37,166 nt of DNA from an uncultured Gilliamella sp. (GCA_946481345.1 CAMLMY010000020.1:1-37166), one strand, 5' to 3'. Positions 8,054-18,655 are shown, counted from the first letter of the stretch. Notes: generated by a model from the letters alone, not told the origin. Numbers and translations are program-made.

Positions 8054-9502
8054 TTAACTTCGCCAGAATGTCGGCGTGAATAAAACTAATAAAGTAAATA
8101 TTTCTAGTCGACCAAATAACATGTCAACGACCATGACCCATTTCACCATATCACTGACATGAGCAAAATTATCACTGACACTACCAAGGCCAACGCCTAA
8201 ATTATTTAGCGATGAAGCAACGATATAAAATGAGTCAGTTGCATCAATTCCTGTTGCCATAATAATAAACAAACTCACTAAAAATACTAATGCATAGGCA
8301 GAAAAGAATCCCCATACCGCTTCAATGATACGTTCTGGTACAACACGATTATTGAGTTTTAAGGTATAAATTGCATTAGGGTGAATAAGTCGTTTTAACT
8401 CTCGTGAACCTTGCATAAATAGTAGTAGTACCCGAACAACTTTTAGTCCTCCACCAGTAGAACCAGCACAGCCACCAATAAACGAAGCACATAATAAAAA
8501 GATAGGTAATGACGATGGCCAAGTATTAATATCATCGACGGTAAAGCCTACTGTTGCTGAAACAGACACGACTTGTAAAACAATTTTGTCGACACTAAGA
8601 TGGCGTTGTGGCTGATAAATATAGATCACTAAAGCGCAGATAATAATTAAGATAAGCAGAATAAAGATAAAGGTTCTAAATTCTTGATCACGCCAATACA
8701 CTTTCACTGAGATACCATTTAACGCAGCAAAATGTAGAGCAAAATTACATCCTGACAAAATGAGGAACAAGGTAACAATATAGTTAATTGTTGCACTATT
8801 AAAATAAGCTAAATTGTTATCATGGGTCGAAAAACCACCCATTGATATCGTTGAAAAGCTATGTGAAATAGCATCAAAGATATCCATTCCAGCACACCAC
8901 AAACTTATTGCACATAAGGTAGTGAGTAAAATGTAAATCGACCAAAGTGTTTTTGCTGTTTCGGCAATACGTGGTCGCATTTTACTGTCTTTTTGAGGAC
9001 CAGGAATTTCAGCACGATAGAGCTGCATACCCCCGACTCCTAATAATGGTAAAATTGCAACCGCAAGTACGATGATCCCCATACCGCCTAACCATTGCAG
9101 CATTTGACGATAGAAAAGTAGCGCTTTGGGTAAATGATCCAAATTGACAATCGTAGTGGCGCCAGTGGTTGTTAATCCAGAAAAAGACTCAAAAAAAGCT
9201 GTGGTTAAATTAAGATTGATATGATTATCAAATAGGAACGGGAATGCGCCAATAGTGCCTAAAACGACCCAAAATAATACAACAATGAAAAAGCCTTCTC
9301 GAGTACTTAATTCATGGCGTTGATGACGATTAGGAAACCACAATAACACACCTAAAATTAATGCTGCGAAAAATGAACGAACAAAAATAGCACCAGCACC
9401 GTCACGATATATTAACGCCACTAGTGCAGGTATTAACATAAATACTGACAATAGTGATATTAATAAACCGATAATTCTTATAATCGAGCGCCAATGCATC
9501 AT
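8054..9502 (-). CDS. trkH: Trk system potassium uptake channel subunit TrkH
   Basis: Inner-membrane pore of the Trk K+ uptake system; works with the cytosolic NAD/ATP-binding regulator TrkA, which is not in this window. 482 residues (E. coli 483). The four pore-loop filter regions are visible: SGLTTTGAT, ISMGGFSTHD, ATVGFTVDD and NNLGVGLG. The CAGSTGGGLKV segment and the C-terminal FTPTFWRS are typical. The second Met (9499) aligns with the E. coli start, so either Met may be used. It starts 12 bases after the djlA stop, making it the last gene of a parE-parC-djlA-trkH unit. A short GCCT/AGGC hairpin with a T-run (8028-8043) may end the transcript. Confidence 0.95.
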   Translation of the reverse strand: MMHWRSIIRIIGLLISLLSVFMLIPALVALIYRDGAGAIFVRSFFAALILGVLLWFPNRHQRHELSTREGFFIVVLFWVVLGTIGAFPFLFDNHINLNLTTAFFESFSGLTTTGATTIVNLDHLPKALLFYRQMLQWLGGMGIIVLAVAILPLLGVGGMQLYRAEIPGPQKDSKMRPRIAETAKTLWSIYILLTTLCAISLWCAGMDIFDAISHSFSTISMGGFSTHDNNLAYFNSATINYIVTLFLILSGCNFALHFAALNGISVKVYWRDQEFRTFIFILLILIIICALVIYIYQPQRHLSVDKIVLQVVSVSATVGFTVDDINTWPSSLPIFLLCASFIGGCAGSTGGGLKVVRVLLLFMQGSRELKRLIHPNAIYTLKLNNRVVPERIIEAVWGFFSAYALVFLVSLFIIMATGIDATDSFYIVASSLNNLGVGLGSVSDNFAHVSDMVKWVMVVDMLFGRLEIFTLLVLFTPTFWRS

Positions 9503-9514
9503 ATATAGTAATCT

Positions 9515-10360
9515 CTATTTAAAGCCACGTGATGATTTTATAAGATCGTAAGCAGCTTGAATTTCTTGTGCTCGCTTTTTGGCTGCTTCTAACATCTCTT
9601 TTGGTAAGCCTTTGGATACCAATTTGTCTGGATGATGTTCATTCATTAATTTACGATAGGCTCTTTTTATTTCAGAAATTTCAGCAGATGAATTTATTCC
9701 TAATATTTTATAAGCATTTGCTAAATCTGATTGCCTAGTACTGCTTTGGGAACCATTATAATTATGATTTTGTTGATATTGATGTTGACTGTTTTGTTGA
9801 TTGTACTGATATTCTTGACGGAAATGAAAGCTTCCCATCATCATTTGAATATATATTGCCATTTGTGGTCGTGGAATACGAAACTCATCGGCAACAATGA
9901 AAAGAATCTCTGATTCTTTGTCATCTAAATGACCATCAACTAAAGCAGCTTGAATTAATTGTTCACAAAAGATATTTAAGACATTACGTCGATAACGATA
10001 TTGGTGATATAACTCACTTAATCGTGATCGAAGTGGGTAATCACTCGCTTTACCACGATTGAATGATTCTTGCGCTAATTGACGACTTGTCGCATCAAGT
10101 TGGAGTCGATCCATAACTTGCCGAGCAAGATTAATATCATCACGAGTAACAACCCCTTTAGCTTTACTTAAATGTCCTAATACTTCAAAAACAACCGTTA
10201 AGTATAAGTTTGGATTAGATTGTGTCCTTTTCTCAGTCAATTTATTGCCAAATGCTTGATATAGCATTGGGCCAATAAATAATCCGAGTATAAATCCCCA
10301 CCCAGATTTTAATACTGAATTCAGTATTAAACCGGTAATAACGGACCAGATCAAAGACAT
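9515..10360 (-). CDS. djlA: Membrane-anchored J-protein co-chaperone DjlA
   Basis: DnaK co-chaperone of the inner membrane, linked in E. coli to the Rcs envelope-stress and capsule pathway. 281 residues (E. coli 271). One N-terminal glycine-rich membrane segment (about 5-35) is followed by a TerB-like helical domain (about 50-175). A glutamine/asparagine-rich linker (about 180-210) leads to a C-terminal J domain with HPD at 243-245, ending SRGFK much as in E. coli. The Q/N linker is longer than in E. coli. The ATG follows the parC stop by one base, implying translational coupling. Confidence 0.93.
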   Translation of the reverse strand: MSLIWSVITGLILNSVLKSGWGFILGLFIGPMLYQAFGNKLTEKRTQSNPNLYLTVVFEVLGHLSKAKGVVTRDDINLARQVMDRLQLDATSRQLAQESFNRGKASDYPLRSRLSELYHQYRYRRNVLNIFCEQLIQAALVDGHLDDKESEILFIVADEFRIPRPQMAIYIQMMMGSFHFRQEYQYNQQNSQHQYQQNHNYNGSQSSTRQSDLANAYKILGINSSAEISEIKRAYRKLMNEHHPDKLVSKGLPKEMLEAAKKRAQEIQAAYDLIKSSRGFK

Positions 10361-10361
10361 A

Positions 10362-12590
10362 TTATTCGTTTACCTCAATTCGATCTATTTTTTGCAATCC
10401 ACGTGGTAATGATGTGCCTTTACGAGCACGCTCCGCTCTAAATTTTTGTAAATCAGCTGGATAAAGTGTAAGTTTGCGTTTACCAACATATAGAGTTATA
10501 GATGTTTCTGGTGTTATCAACATCATATAAGCTAGGCTATCATCGCTACCAGAGAGTGAAATAATTTTATTGCCTTTACCTTTAGATAATTCTGGTAAAT
10601 CTTTTACTGGGAATATCAGCATTCTTCCTGCTTTAGTAATTGATAACAGCAAGCTTTCTTCTGATAAAATCTCTATTGGTGCTAATACATCTGCATCTTT
10701 AGATAAATTAATCACTGCTTTACCATTACGGTTGCGCGCAATTAAATCATTAAATTGACAGATAAAACCGTATCCAGCACTCGATGCAAGTAAGAATTTT
10801 TGTTGTTCATTGCCTGACATCAATACATGTTCAATGGTTGCTCCAGCTGGTAATGCCAGTTTACCAGTAAGAGGTTCGCCTTGTCCTCTAGCTGATGGTA
10901 ATGTACTTGGCTCAATAGCGTAACTGCGACCAGTTGAATCGATAAATACCACTGGTTGATTACTTTTACCTTTTGCTGCGGTTTTAAAAGTATCACCTGC
11001 TTTATAACTTAATCCTACAGGATCGATATCATGGCCTTTAGCAGCTCTGACCCAACCCATTTCTGATAATACGATTGTAACTGGTTCAGAAGGGATTAAC
11101 TCTTGTTCAGTAATTGCTTTGGCTTCACTGCGTTCGACAATTGGTGAACGACGTTCATCACCATATTTTTCAGCATCAGCTTGTAGCTCTTTTTTGATTA
11201 AATTACTTAACTTTCTTGGTGAAGCTAATAATGCTTGCAGTTGATCTCGCTCTTTAGCCAGTTCGGCTTGTTCACCTTTGATACGAATTTCTTCTAGTTT
11301 AGCTAAATGGCGGAGTTTTAATTCTAAGATAGCTTCAGCTTGTGTTTCGCTTAAGGCAAATCTCTGAATTAATTCTGCTTTTGGGTCATCTTCATGACGA
11401 ATGATTTCAATTACTTCATCAATATTTAGGAAGGCAATTAATAAACCATCTAAAATATGTAGTCTTTTTAGTATTTTATCTAAGCGATAATTTAAGCGAC
11501 GGGTTACGGTAATGCGTCGATATTCTAACCATTCAGTTAGGATTTCAACCAATCCTTTAACAGATGGACGATTATCTAGTCCAATCATGTTCATATTAAC
11601 ACGATAACTTTTTTCTAGATCAGTAGTGGCAAATAGATGATTCATTACTTGCTCTAGATCCACACGATTAGAACGTGGCACAATAACCAGACGAGTCGGA
11701 TTTTCGTGATCGGATTCGTCACGTAAGTCTTCAATTAACGGTAGTTTTTTAGCGCGCATTTGGCTAGCAATTTGCTCTAAAATTTTAGCACCAGAAACTT
11801 GATGTGGCAGATCAGTAATAACAATGTCGCCATCTTCTTTTTTCCAAACTGCTCGCATACGTATTGAGCCACGGCCAGTTTTATAAATTTTGGCGATATC
11901 TTCCGGAGAGGTAATAATCTCTGCTTCTGTTGGGAAGTCAGGGCCTTTTATGTGCTCCATCACTTCGCTAAGTGTTGCTTTTGGATTATCAGCTAACATA
12001 ATAGCTGCATTCGCCACTTCACGAATGTTATGAGGTGGAATATCGGTTGCCATACCTACCGCAATACCGGTAGTACCGTTTAATAAGATATTCGGCAATC
12101 TAGCTGGCAACATTTTTGGCTCTTGTAATGTACCATCAAAATTTGGCGTATAGTCAACAGTGCCTTGTCCTAACTCACCTAACAATAATTCGGCATATTT
12201 TGATAAACGTGATTCGGTATAACGCATTGCAGCAAATGATTTTGGATCATCGGGTGCCCCCCAGTTTCCTTGCCCATCAACTAATGGATATCGATAAGAA
12301 AACGGTTGCGCCATTAATACCATTGCTTCATAACAGGCAATATCACCATGAGGATGGTATTTACCTAAAACGTCACCGACAGTACGGGCTGATTTTTTAA
12401 ATTTTGCTTGAGCATTTAGTCCTAATTCTGACATTGCATAAACAATGCGACGTTGTACTGGTTTTAAGCCATCGCCAATAAACGGCAATGCGCGATCCAT
12501 AATGACATACATTGAGTAGTTTAAATAGGCGCTTTCGGTAAATGTTCGTAGCGACTGAACTTCTACTCCGTCATGAGTTATTTCACTCAT
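10362..12590 (-). CDS. parC: DNA topoisomerase IV subunit A
   Basis: Breakage-reunion subunit of topoisomerase IV, which decatenates daughter chromosomes. 742 residues (E. coli 752). The active-site tyrosine is Tyr124 in [10 protein letters not shown] (E. coli Tyr120). The winged-helix domain, tower, coiled coil with the [20 protein letters not shown] stretch, and C-terminal beta-pinwheel (about 490-740) follow. In the quinolone-resistance region the protein reads [12 protein letters not shown]: Ile84 occupies the position of E. coli Ser80, while the Glu equivalent to Glu84 is retained. The codon is ATT. It lies 27 bases after parE and one base before djlA. Confidence 0.97.
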   Translation of the reverse strand: MSEITHDGVEVQSLRTFTESAYLNYSMYVIMDRALPFIGDGLKPVQRRIVYAMSELGLNAQAKFKKSARTVGDVLGKYHPHGDIACYEAMVLMAQPFSYRYPLVDGQGNWGAPDDPKSFAAMRYTESRLSKYAELLLGELGQGTVDYTPNFDGTLQEPKMLPARLPNILLNGTTGIAVGMATDIPPHNIREVANAAIMLADNPKATLSEVMEHIKGPDFPTEAEIITSPEDIAKIYKTGRGSIRMRAVWKKEDGDIVITDLPHQVSGAKILEQIASQMRAKKLPLIEDLRDESDHENPTRLVIVPRSNRVDLEQVMNHLFATTDLEKSYRVNMNMIGLDNRPSVKGLVEILTEWLEYRRITVTRRLNYRLDKILKRLHILDGLLIAFLNIDEVIEIIRHEDDPKAELIQRFALSETQAEAILELKLRHLAKLEEIRIKGEQAELAKERDQLQALLASPRKLSNLIKKELQADAEKYGDERRSPIVERSEAKAITEQELIPSEPVTIVLSEMGWVRAAKGHDIDPVGLSYKAGDTFKTAAKGKSNQPVVFIDSTGRSYAIEPSTLPSARGQGEPLTGKLALPAGATIEHVLMSGNEQQKFLLASSAGYGFICQFNDLIARNRNGKAVINLSKDADVLAPIEILSEESLLLSITKAGRMLIFPVKDLPELSKGKGNKIISLSGSDDSLAYMMLITPETSITLYVGKRKLTLYPADLQKFRAERARKGTSLPRGLQKIDRIEVNE

Positions 12591-12617
12591 TATTGTTCCT
12601 CTAAATTATTCTGTATA

Positions 12618-14507
12618 TTAGACATCAAGTTCAACTTGGTCACCTTTTTCTTGTAACCATTCTCGGCGATCTTCGGCACGTTTTTTCGCCAGTAACATAT
12701 CCATTAATGCCATTGTTTCTTCGGCATTATCTAGTGATAACTGAACTAATCTACGGGTGTTAGGATCCATTGTGGTTTCGCGAAGTTGTAATGGATTCAT
12801 TTCACCCAACCCTTTGAAACGTTGAACATTTGGCTTACCTTTTTTACGTTTAAGCTGATCTAAAATCCCTTCTTTTTCTTCTTCATCAAGGGCGTAATGA
12901 ACTTCTTTGCCTAAATCGATACGATACAGTGGTGGCATGGCGACAAAAATATGTCCATGTTCAACCATGGCTCGAAAGTGACGAACAAATAGTGCGCACA
13001 GTAACGTGGCAATATGCAATCCATCTGAGTCAGCATCGGCTAAAATACAGATTTTACCGTAGCGTAATTGACTTAAATCATCACTATCAGGATCAATACC
13101 AATAGCTACTGAAATATCATGAATTTCTTGCGATCCTAATACTTCGTCAGATGAGACTTCCCAAGTATTTAATATTTTGCCTTTCAACGGCATAATTGCT
13201 TGATATTCACGATCACGGGCTTGTTTAGCCGACCCGCCAGCAGAATCACCTTCGACTAAAAATAGTTCGGTGCGACTTAAATCTTGTGATGCACAGTCAG
13301 CCAGTTTACCCGGTAAAGCTGGACCACTGGTTAGTTTTTTACGGATGACTTTTTTGGATGCTCTTAAGCGTTTTTGAGCACTGGAAATTACCATCTCAGC
13401 AAGTAATTCGGCAATTTGTACATTTTGATTCAACCACAGGCTAAATGCATCTTTAACAATAGCTGAAACAAAAGCTGCACTTTGTCTTGATGATAAACGT
13501 TCTTTGGTCTGACCGGCAAATTGCGGTTCTTGCATTTTTACTGATAACACATAGGCACAGCGTTCCCAAATATCATCGGCGGTTAATTTTAAACCACGCG
13601 GTAATAAATTACGAAACTCACAAAATTCACGCATGGCATCAAGTAATCCTTGACGTAAACCATTGACATGGGTACCACCTTGCACAGTAGGAATTAAGTT
13701 AACGTAACTTTCAGTTAACAATTCACCTCCTTCTGGTAACCAAAGTAATGCCCATTCAACCGCTTCTGTTTCACCTGTATGGCTACCAGTAAATGGTTGT
13801 TCCGGTAATAGTGTGTAACCACTAACTGACTCTATCAGATAATCTTTTAAACCGTCTTGATAACACCAGCGTTGCTCAGTACTGTTAATTTTGTCTTTAA
13901 AAATGATTTCCAGTCCCGGGCAAAGTACAGCTTTCGCTTTAAGCAAATGAGTTAGGCGAGGTACTGAGAAGCGAGGTGAATCAAAATATTTTTCATCCGG
14001 CCAAAAACGTACTTTTGTACCAGTATTTCGTCGGCCACAGGTGCCAATTACATGTAAATCTTCAACTTTATCACCATTTTCAAAGGCGATTTGGTAAACT
14101 TGTCCATCACGGTTTACGGTGACTTCTACGCGTTTGGATAAGGCATTGACAACAGAGATACCCACCCCATGTAAACCACCAGAAAATTGATAGTTTTTGT
14201 TGGAGAACTTACCACCAGCATGTAAGCGACAAAGTAATAGTTCAATAGCCGGTACGCCTTCTTCAGGATGGATATCAACAGGCATACCTCGACCATCATC
14301 AATAACCTCAAGTGAATTGTCTTCATAAAGGGTTACTTTCACTTGGCGAGCATGGCCAGCAATAGCCTCATCGACACTATTATCAATCACCTCTTGCCCT
14401 AAATGATTGGGGCGAGCTGTGTCAGTATACATTCCAGGACGATGACGAACAGGATCGAGCCCTTTTAAGACCTCAATATCAACTGCATTATAAGTGGATT
14501 GTGACAT
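12618..14507 (-). CDS. parE: DNA topoisomerase IV subunit B
   Basis: ATPase subunit of topoisomerase IV. 629 residues (E. coli 630). The GHKL ATPase domain shows EVIDNSVDEA, DDGRGMP and the ATP-lid GGLHGVG. A transducer domain follows, then the TOPRIM domain with LVEGDSAGGSAKQARDR and the DADSDG metal site. The C-terminal QRFKGLGEMNP is present. The positions equivalent to E. coli Ser458 and Glu460, in the SSDEVLGSQE stretch, are unchanged, so the ParC substitution is not matched here. First gene of the parE-parC-djlA-trkH cluster and divergent from dmsA. In E. coli parE and parC are not adjacent. Confidence 0.97.
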   Translation of the reverse strand: MSQSTYNAVDIEVLKGLDPVRHRPGMYTDTARPNHLGQEVIDNSVDEAIAGHARQVKVTLYEDNSLEVIDDGRGMPVDIHPEEGVPAIELLLCRLHAGGKFSNKNYQFSGGLHGVGISVVNALSKRVEVTVNRDGQVYQIAFENGDKVEDLHVIGTCGRRNTGTKVRFWPDEKYFDSPRFSVPRLTHLLKAKAVLCPGLEIIFKDKINSTEQRWCYQDGLKDYLIESVSGYTLLPEQPFTGSHTGETEAVEWALLWLPEGGELLTESYVNLIPTVQGGTHVNGLRQGLLDAMREFCEFRNLLPRGLKLTADDIWERCAYVLSVKMQEPQFAGQTKERLSSRQSAAFVSAIVKDAFSLWLNQNVQIAELLAEMVISSAQKRLRASKKVIRKKLTSGPALPGKLADCASQDLSRTELFLVEGDSAGGSAKQARDREYQAIMPLKGKILNTWEVSSDEVLGSQEIHDISVAIGIDPDSDDLSQLRYGKICILADADSDGLHIATLLCALFVRHFRAMVEHGHIFVAMPPLYRIDLGKEVHYALDEEEKEGILDQLKRKKGKPNVQRFKGLGEMNPLQLRETTMDPNTRRLVQLSLDNAEETMALMDMLLAKKRAEDRREWLQEKGDQVELDV

Positions 14508-14729
14508 AACTTTTCTGTTTATTCGATTAAATGGGCTTATTATACCAATCTTTCCTTAAGATGCATGAAATTAAATTTATAATAAAAAGCAAAGCTATTT
14601 TTTTATTGATAATAATTCTTATTTCATTAATTTATTTTAAGTTAATTTCGATTTTAGTCTTTTTTCTGTTTTATAATTTTAACTGTAGTATTATGATAAT
14701 GACATGCCAAATATAAATAAGCGAATAGG

Positions 14730-17180
14730 ATGAGCAAGTCAGATAATCAGATAACTCGGCGCGATTTTTTACAAAAATCATTAGCAATCGGTAGTGTGGC
14801 CGCATTAACTAATGATTTACAATTACCTTTTGCTTATGCCTCGCCAGAGACAGATCTTGCCAACACCTCGGTACCTAATCCAACGAGTCAAGAAAAGATT
14901 TTTTATAGTGCATGTTTAGTTAACTGTGGTAGTCGTTGCCCGTTAAAAGTACATGTTAAAAACGATATTATTACTAAAATATCTGCTGAAGATGGGATTA
15001 ATGATGCGATCTTTGGTCAACATCAAATCCGTCCTTGTCTGCGAGGACGAGCTGTGCGTTGGCGTACTTATGATCCGGAACGGCTAAAATATCCAATGCT
15101 ACGAATCGGTAAACGGGGTGAAGGCAAATTTAAACGCATCTCGTGGGACGAAGCTATCGATCTATTAGCAGAGAAACTCAAATACACTATTAATCGCTAT
15201 GGCAATGAAGCTATTTATTACCAATATGGTACGGGTACGACAGGGGCAAATATCTCAGGTCGTAATGCCTGTAAGCGATTTTTAAGTTGTATCGGTGGTC
15301 ACCTTAATTATCATGGTGATTATTCAAGTGGACAGATCACCGCTATTCAACCTTTTATATATGGTAATGCTAAAGAGTCGTTGCTAGACCAAATCAAACA
15401 TTCTGATCTAGTTGTGATGTTTGGACATAATGTTGCTGAAACTAGAATGTCGGGCGGTGGGCAGGTTGCTGAGTTATATACTGCATTAGCACAAAGTAAA
15501 GCAAGGGTAATTATTATTGATCCACGCCGTAGTGAAAGTGTCGTTGGTTATAATGCTGAGTGGCTGCCGATTATTCCTGGTACTGACGCTGCGTTAGTCG
15601 CTGCAATTATTTATGCGTTGCTTGAAGAAGATCGTGTTGATGAGGCGATGCTTAACCAATATTGTGTGGGTTGGAATGCTGATACATTACCTGATAGTGC
15701 TCCGCCTTTTAGCGATTACAAATCTTATATTTTGGGACTAGGGCACGACAGAACCGCAAAAACGCCTGAATGGGCAGCTAAAAAAACCGGCATTCCAGCC
15801 AAACAAATTCGGCAGTTGGCATTAGATATTGTTAATGCTAAAGCAGCATGGATTTCACAAGGTTGGGGGCCACAGCGCTGGCAAAATGGTGAGCATACTA
15901 CAAGGGCGATTATGATCCTACCGGTTATCACCGGTCAGTTTGGTAAGCGTGGTACTAACATTGGTACTTGGGGTGGTAGCGTAACTTATCCTGTGCCTGG
16001 CTTGAATATGGTTAACCCTGTTAAAACCAGTATTCCTTTCTTTTTATGGACGAAGGCAATTGATGAACCGTTAAGCATGACTGCGAAAAATTCTTATATA
16101 AAAGGTAAAGATAAATTAGATGTGGGTATTAAATTTATCTGGAGCTATGCTAGCAATGTTATTGGTAATCAACACGCCGATCTCAATCGGACTCACCAAA
16201 TTTTACAAGACGAATCGAAATGTGAATTTATTTTAGTTTGGGATACCCATATGACTGCTTCAGCAAAATATGCAGATCTACTGTTACCGGATGTTTCATC
16301 TGTAGAGAGTAATGATTTAATCAATAATTCATATGCATCAGGTGCTTATCATTATTTTATTCGTTTGCAACGAGCAATAAAACCACTTTGGGAAAATCGT
16401 CCTGCTTATGAGGTTTTGACAGAATTGTCAGCAAAAATGGCAGTTAAAGATAAATTTACTGAAGGTCGGAGTCAAGATGATTGGATTGCTTATAGTTATG
16501 AAAAAATGCGTAAGCTCAATCCTAATTTACCGACTTTTGCCGAAACAGATGGAATGGGGATTGTTGATCGTAAATTAGCTGATAGCGATGCACAGATCGG
16601 ATTAAAAGCTTTTCGCGATGATCCAATAAAAAATCCATTAAATACGCCGTCAGGTAAAATCGAAATTTATTCAGAAGCATTAGCCAAAATTGCCAATGAA
16701 TGGGAGTTTGATGACGATGATAAACTTTATCCTATACCGGCATATTTACCGGCAATAGAGGGCAGTGAAGACCTGCAAACACAAGCGAAATATCCATTAC
16801 AATTAATCGGTTTTCATATCAAAGGGCATTGTCATTCAAGTTATAGTAATCTTCCGCAACTGCGAGAAGCGGTAGCTAGTAGTCTCTGGATTAATCCAGT
16901 GGACGCAGAACAAAGACAGATAAAGCATGGTCAATTGGTTGAAGTTTATAATGACCGCGGTCGACTTTACATTCCAGCTAAAGTGACACCACGGATACTA
17001 CCGGGAATTATCGCTCTTCCGCAAGGATTATGGGCCAAGACTAATGCTGCTGGCATTGATATTGGTGGTTGCATTAATCGTTTAACCTCCTTACGCCCCT
17101 CTGTGCTTGCTAAATCTAATCCTCAGCATACCAATTTGGTTGAAGTTAAACCAATAGCAGCTATGCCGTCGGCATCTTAA
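14730..17180 (+). CDS. dmsA: Tat-exported molybdopterin reductase, DmsA/YnfE-type catalytic subunit
   Basis: Catalytic subunit of an anaerobic S-/N-oxide (or selenate) reductase facing the periplasm. 816 residues (E. coli DmsA 814, YnfE/YnfF about 808). A twin-arginine signal (TRRDFLQKS, Arg10-Arg11) ends near residue 38. The [4Fe-4S] cysteines are Cys62, Cys66, Cys70 and Cys103. The Mo-ligand serine lies in DYSS (197-200), characteristic of the DMSO-reductase family, and the cofactor blocks NVAETRMSGGG, IIIDPRRSES and PGTDAALV are intact. First gene of a four-gene dms unit. Whether the substrate is DMSO, TMAO or selenate cannot be read from sequence. The ribosome binding site (AATAGG next to the ATG) is poor. 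Confidence 0.9.
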   Translation: MSKSDNQITRRDFLQKSLAIGSVAALTNDLQLPFAYASPETDLANTSVPNPTSQEKIFYSACLVNCGSRCPLKVHVKNDIITKISAEDGINDAIFGQHQIRPCLRGRAVRWRTYDPERLKYPMLRIGKRGEGKFKRISWDEAIDLLAEKLKYTINRYGNEAIYYQYGTGTTGANISGRNACKRFLSCIGGHLNYHGDYSSGQITAIQPFIYGNAKESLLDQIKHSDLVVMFGHNVAETRMSGGGQVAELYTALAQSKARVIIIDPRRSESVVGYNAEWLPIIPGTDAALVAAIIYALLEEDRVDEAMLNQYCVGWNADTLPDSAPPFSDYKSYILGLGHDRTAKTPEWAAKKTGIPAKQIRQLALDIVNAKAAWISQGWGPQRWQNGEHTTRAIMILPVITGQFGKRGTNIGTWGGSVTYPVPGLNMVNPVKTSIPFFLWTKAIDEPLSMTAKNSYIKGKDKLDVGIKFIWSYASNVIGNQHADLNRTHQILQDESKCEFILVWDTHMTASAKYADLLLPDVSSVESNDLINNSYASGAYHYFIRLQRAIKPLWENRPAYEVLTELSAKMAVKDKFTEGRSQDDWIAYSYEKMRKLNPNLPTFAETDGMGIVDRKLADSDAQIGLKAFRDDPIKNPLNTPSGKIEIYSEALAKIANEWEFDDDDKLYPIPAYLPAIEGSEDLQTQAKYPLQLIGFHIKGHCHSSYSNLPQLREAVASSLWINPVDAEQRQIKHGQLVEVYNDRGRLYIPAKVTPRILPGIIALPQGLWAKTNAAGIDIGGCINRLTSLRPSVLAKSNPQHTNLVEVKPIAAMPSAS

Positions 17181-17199
17181 TCGGAAGGAGATGGTTCAA

Positions 17200-17814
17200 A
17201 TGCAATATGGTTTTTATATTAATTCTACCAAATGTACTGGTTGCAAAACTTGCCAAGTAAGTTGTAAAGATGAAAAAGATAATGCGCTTGGTGTCCATTT
17301 CCGCCGTGTTTATGAATATGGCGGTGGTACATGGAAGCAAGTAGATGGATGTTGGCAAAATGATACATTTACCTATTATTTGTCAATCTCTTGTAATCAT
17401 TGTCAAGAGCCAACCTGTGTAAAAGGTTGCCCAACAGGAGCTATGCATAAACGCCAAGAAGATGGGTTAGTGGTAGTCAATCAAGATGTGTGTATTGGTT
17501 GTCGCTATTGTGAAATGCGTTGCCCTTACGGTGCACCACAATATGATCATCAAAAAAAGGTAATGTCTAAATGTGATGGTTGTTATGAACGTGTAGCGCA
17601 AGGTTTAAAACCTGTATGTGTTGAGTCTTGTCCTCAACGCGCTTTAGATTTTGATGACATTAATACCTTGCGTCAACGTTATGGTGATGAGTGCGATATT
17701 GCTCCATTACCTAGTTCAGATTTAACCAAACCAAGTATTGTGATAAAGCCACATGCGCAAGCTAAAATATCGGGTGACTCGCTTGGTAAAGTGCTTAATC
17801 CTGAGGAGGTCTAG
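17200..17814 (+). CDS. dmsB: Four-cluster ferredoxin subunit of the DMSO reductase
   Basis: Electron-transfer subunit carrying electrons from the membrane anchor to DmsA. 204 residues with sixteen cysteines in four groups for four [4Fe-4S] clusters: CTGCKTCQVSC, the CNHCQEPTCVKGCP group, CIGCRYCEMRCP, and CDGC plus CVESCP. The C-terminal TKPSIVIKP and NPEEV endings match E. coli DmsB. An in-frame ATG at 17191 directly abuts AAGGAG (17185-17190) and is unusable with it; the ATG at 17200 has nine-base spacing and matches the homolog start. It follows dmsA by about 20 bases. Confidence 0.93.
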   Translation: MQYGFYINSTKCTGCKTCQVSCKDEKDNALGVHFRRVYEYGGGTWKQVDGCWQNDTFTYYLSISCNHCQEPTCVKGCPTGAMHKRQEDGLVVVNQDVCIGCRYCEMRCPYGAPQYDHQKKVMSKCDGCYERVAQGLKPVCVESCPQRALDFDDINTLRQRYGDECDIAPLPSSDLTKPSIVIKPHAQAKISGDSLGKVLNPEEV

Positions 17815-17815
17815 T

Positions 17816-18655
17816 ATGCATGAACTTCCACTGGTATTTTTTACGATATTTGGGCAATTATCCGCAGGAATGATCTTACTTAGTAGTTTGTTTTATCTTG
17901 TTTATCGTTCAAAAAACAAATTAGCTATCACTCAAAAAATTAATGCAGTAGCGTTAATTTTCATGGCGATTGGTATGGCGATTGCTTCATTTCATTTAGG
18001 TCAACCATTACGCGCATTCAATGTGATTTTTGGTATCGGCCGTTCACCAATGAGTAATGAAATTTTTACCTTTGGCTTATTATTTGCTATGACATTTGCT
18101 TTTGTATTGCTTAATTATTTTGTCTTGTATCCAAATAGTACCAAATTACAAATCATCAAACCTCTATGCCAAAAAATTAACCGTATACCACATTTAAACT
18201 ATTTATTGGCGATGATCTTGGTTATTTTAAGCCTATTTTTTGTTTGGACAATCGTATTAACCTATATGTTAGCAACAATAAAAACGTGGAATAGTTGTTA
18301 TACCGCGATACAAATGTATACTGCGATGTTGGTATTGGGAGGAATTGCTGTTACTTGGTTAGGACTATATCGAGCAGGTTATTGCGCTTTTTTTATTGGT
18401 AGTTTACTGATTCTGCTATTAAAAATGCCTTACTTAAAGTTAATGAGTGAAATTGCTCCAGACTTAACCTCTAATCAATATTGCTGGATAATAGCACAGT
18501 GCGCATTATTAATTATTTCTATCACATTGGTTTTATTTGCGATTTTAAGAAAGCAACATCAGGTAATGATTTATCTATTGGCTTTTATTGGCGTATTTAT
18601 CGCAGAAATTTGCGGACGTATCACTTTTTATAATTTGTGGATGATAACCGTTTAA
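17816..18655 (+). CDS. dmsC: Membrane anchor subunit of the DMSO reductase
   Basis: Inner-membrane menaquinol-oxidising anchor of DmsAB. 279 residues with about eight hydrophobic helices (E. coli DmsC 287). The N-terminal MHELPLVFFTIFGQLSAG, the FHLGQPLRAFN loop with its His, MSNEIF and the late EICGRITFY resemble DmsC/YnfH. The reading frame is open upstream, but the ATG at 17816 follows a strong GAGGAGG (17803-17809) and comes right after the dmsB stop, so this start is chosen. Sequence identity to E. coli is visibly lower than for DmsA and DmsB, as usual for this anchor. Confidence 0.88.
   Translation: MHELPLVFFTIFGQLSAGMILLSSLFYLVYRSKNKLAITQKINAVALIFMAIGMAIASFHLGQPLRAFNVIFGIGRSPMSNEIFTFGLLFAMTFAFVLLNYFVLYPNSTKLQIIKPLCQKINRIPHLNYLLAMILVILSLFFVWTIVLTYMLATIKTWNSCYTAIQMYTAMLVLGGIAVTWLGLYRAGYCAFFIGSLLILLLKMPYLKLMSEIAPDLTSNQYCWIIAQCALLIISITLVLFAILRKQHQVMIYLLAFIGVFIAEICGRITFYNLWMITV

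Noticed and set aside
14560-14729. Fnr site upstream of dmsA (TTGATAATAATTCT near 14605, or TTAATTTCGATTTT)
   Set aside because: Only one half-site matches TTGAT-N4-ATCAA in each case; AT-rich sequence makes such half-sites common.
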